From Brevundimonas aveniformis DSM 17977 (GTDB taxonomy: Bacteria > Pseudomonadota > Alphaproteobacteria > Caulobacterales > Caulobacteraceae), in the NCBI RefSeq assembly GCF_000428765.1, contig NZ_AUAO01000003.1, forward strand, positions 372,001 through 436,000: a stretch of 64,000 bases of DNA. The letters run 5' to 3'. Position 1 is the first letter of the stretch. Each line of letters starts with the position of its first letter. The notes beneath the pieces are model-generated. The model was not told where the DNA came from and did no database searches. It saw nothing but the letters and a program-made list of their open reading frames with translations. Positions 62,091 to 64,000 of this stretch are shown in pieces. The position numbers were made by a program, and so were the translations under genes.

Positions 62091-64000
62091 GCGCGGCTGC
62101 GCAGGCGAGCGCACCAGTCTGCCGCCTTCTCAGGCGCGTCGAACCAGTACTCCTCCAGCAGTGGCTGGATCTCCGTGTCGACGACCTGAGCGAACCAGGC
62201 GACGCCGTCGGCGACCGGGTCCGATGGCGTGAAGAAGCTGTGGCCGATTTGGAAGCCCGGCCCGAGATTGACCACGTCCTCAGAGATCGCAGCATTCAGC
62301 TCGTTCATGCCGCCAACAATGGCCTGAACGACCCCGCTCGACACCTGCCTGTCTGCAAGATGGCGAGCGAAGTTGGGATCATTGAATCCCGGCCTCAGGG
62401 TCACAAAGCTGAACCGGCGACGAAGCGCATAGTCGACCATTGAGAGCGACCGATCCGCCGTGTTCATCATTCCCAAGATCCAGACGTTCTCGGGCACATA
62501 GAAGCCGGGGTCACTCTCATCAGCATAGGCCAGCTTGGCAGCCCACTCGTGCGATCGCTTGTCGTGCTCGATCAGCAGCATGAGCTCGCCGAAGATCTTG
62601 GACAGGTTTCCGCGGTTGATCTCGTCGATGATGAAAACGTAGCGGCGCTCAGGGTTCTCGCGAGCCGCCTCGCAGAACCGGTGGAACACACCGTCGCGAA
62701 GTGCAAAGCCCCCGTCGGCCGTGGGCCGATACCCCTGGATAAAGTCCTCGTAGCCATACGACTGGTGGAACTGCACGACCTCAACACGGTCGGGGGCCCG
62801 CTCCTCCATCAGGGCATAGGCCAGGCGCCTTGCGATAAACGATTTGCCGACGCCGGGCGCCCCCTGAAGGATCGCATTCTTCTTCCCGCGCCAGACGTCG
62901 AGAATGCGCTTGAACTCAGCACGCTCCATGAACAGACCGCGCATAGCGTCGTCGATCGTGACGGGGGCGGCGACCACGTCTTCTTCCTCTAGCGCCTCGG
63001 GTCCGTCTTCGTTGTGAGCAATCGCTGCATAGGCGGCTAGCAACGGCTCCAGCATGTCGTTGAGCTCGGCATCAGACGGCAAGGCGTCTGCCTGCAGTTC
63101 GCGATGAGCAATGACGCTCGCCTCATAGCTTTTGGCTCGCCACCCTTCCGCGCCGAGTGCGACGTCGCCATCCAGCGCGTAACCGTAGTCGGCAAGGCTG
63201 GGCACCTGGGCTCGGAAAGCCTCCGCTCGTGCTCGCAGCGCCGCAAAGCCTTCCGAACGGCCCAGCTCGTTCACGAGGTTCGTCGTGCCTTGAGCGAGAT
63301 TGAGGTAGATCGTGGACAGGTCTCGACTGACGAGGAAGACGACGTAAACACCGTCCTGGGTGGAGGTGGTGATCCGCTGATCCATGATCGCGATCCACGG
63401 GACTGACGCCCAGACCCCCTTACCTAGGCTCCAATCAACGATCAGATCCGACCGAGCCTTGACGCTGGGCAGCGCCTCGATACGTGCCTTCAGATCCCCC
63501 ATGGTCGCCCACAGGTCTGGGACGGTCGTCAGCGGCCCCTTGCTCACTTCGGCGAAGCGCTTGAGGAAAGCGCTCATCAAGTCCGCAATCGACCGCTCGT
63601 CGTTTGCAGCGTCATACATCAGAGCGACCCAGAGAAAGCTCTGCACGTCGATCAGGTCACGCGGCGCCCATCCCGCGCTGTGGAGCGCCTGCCGGAGGTC
63701 GTCGCTCAGGGCAAGAGCCGCTGACACACGCCCAGGCTCATCATTGTGGGTAGGGAATTTGGCGCCGCGGAGAAGCGCATAGGCGCGCTCAAAGACGTCC
63801 GTTCGAACAACGACAAAACCGTCTGGGTTTTGAAGCATCAGAAGGCATGATCCGACGAGCCGCGCGATACCCAACGGTCCTGTCGCACCGATGCTGCGAA
63901 ACACCTCGCCGGCCGCATCAATGAATCGTTCCAGGCGCTCCCCGCCTGGCTCAGCGCCATTCAGAAGTTGGGCCAGTGCGCGGCCAATCGACCGAGCCCG
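62087..64000 (-). CDS. mcrB: McrB, GTPase subunit of McrBC (cut by window edge)
   Basis: AAA+ family GTPase motor that translocates DNA and activates McrC. Walker A GAPGVGKSF, Walker B YVFIIDEINRGNLSKIFGEL and the McrB signature MMNTADRSLSMVDYALRRRF are all present, so the motor is intact. Upstream is a DUF3578-type DNA-recognition domain (WASVPWIAIMDQRI, then LNLAQGTTNL). A GTG at 63904 would give 605 residues, but the frame stays open to the right edge and reads protein-like there, so the true N-terminus is probably outside the window. Confidence 0.93.
   Translation of the reverse strand, partial: RARSIGRALAQLLNGAEPGGERLERFIDAAGEVFRSIGATGPLGIARLVGSCLLMLQNPDGFVVVRTDVFERAYALLRGAKFPTHNDEPGRVSAALALSDDLRQALHSAGWAPRDLIDVQSFLWVALMYDAANDERSIADLMSAFLKRFAEVSKGPLTTVPDLWATMGDLKARIEALPSVKARSDLIVDWSLGKGVWASVPWIAIMDQRITTSTQDGVYVVFLVSRDLSTIYLNLAQGTTNLVNELGRSEGFAALRARAEAFRAQVPSLADYGYALDGDVALGAEGWRAKSYEASVIAHRELQADALPSDAELNDMLEPLLAAYAAIAHNEDGPEALEEEDVVAAPVTIDDAMRGLFMERAEFKRILDVWRGKKNAILQGAPGVGKSFIARRLAYALMEERAPDRVEVVQFHQSYGYEDFIQGYRPTADGGFALRDGVFHRFCEAARENPERRYVFIIDEINRGNLSKIFGELMLLIEHDKRSHEWAAKLAYADESDPGFYVPENVWILGMMNTADRSLSMVDYALRRRFSFVTLRPGFNDPNFARHLADRQVSSGVVQAIVGGMNELNAAISEDVVNLGPGFQIGHSFFTPSDPVADGVAWFAQVVDTEIQPLLEEYWFDAPEKAADWCARLRSRA

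Noticed and set aside
62549-63782. Plus-strand frames opposite mcrB
   Set aside because: mcrB motifs are intact on the minus strand; the opposite frames are shadows.
1-64000. CRISPR arrays, insertion sequences and integrases
   Set aside because: No regularly spaced repeats, no transposase- or integrase-like product and no terminal inverted repeats were found by reading the window; a systematic search was not possible.

Overview
The window is a contiguous high-GC chromosomal segment from an alphaproteobacterium, most like Caulobacterales (Brevundimonas or Caulobacter type). Clues are a dusB-ntrY junction, a fused IspD-IspF enzyme, tRNA-Trp-secE-nusG, a three-gene cytochrome bc1 operon with separate cytochrome b and c1, and the radA-cvpA-purF run. 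The assignment is inferred from gene content and order; no marker gene was compared.

Positions 1-52.3 kb are core chromosome. In order: 5' part of ntrY, dusB, ispDF, an HD hydrolase coupled to an NrtR-like Nudix regulator, nusG-secE-tRNA-Trp, a CNNM/CorC transporter-like protein, a DUF3857 transglutaminase-like protein, a flavin amine oxidase, cytochrome bc1 (petA-petB-petC), an M19 dipeptidase and hemF. Next comes a five-gene operon with 4-base overlaps (DUF1285, CoA-type Nudix, cca, DUF3052, class I amidotransferase). It is followed by an acetyltransferase, an enoyl-CoA hydratase, an MBL hydrolase, a five-repeat cysteine-rich secreted protein, dihydroorotase, a GT9 glycosyltransferase, isovaleryl-CoA dehydrogenase, a tail-anchored GH24 lysozyme, mgtE and tRNA-Leu(GAG). 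A compact arsenic operon (arsR-aqpS-arsC) follows, then a lone fliN, lipB, several small hypotheticals, a LOG-family protein, alr, radA-cvpA-purF, an SDR, hrpB, an APC permease, a glyoxalase-II-like MBL protein, a KGG protein, an ACAD11-like dehydrogenase with an SCP2 protein, and a TonB-dependent receptor.

Positions 52.3-64 kb look different: hypothetical genes in mixed orientation, looser spacing and defence-type content. They hold an HTH/coiled-coil protein, a candidate PD-(D/E)XK nuclease, a 0.9 kb gene-poor stretch, a von Willebrand A - PP2C phosphatase - protein kinase triad of the TerY-P type, a two-gene unit ending in a DUF7662-like domain, an isolated small gene, and a type IV restriction operon mcrB-mcrC followed by a coupled small third gene. 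mcrB runs off the right edge. No integrase, transposase or attachment site is visible, so the island status is inference.

The most promising material for something undescribed is this last 11 kb: the kinase/phosphatase/vWA triad beside McrBC, the uncharacterised nuclease candidate, and the third gene coupled to mcrC.
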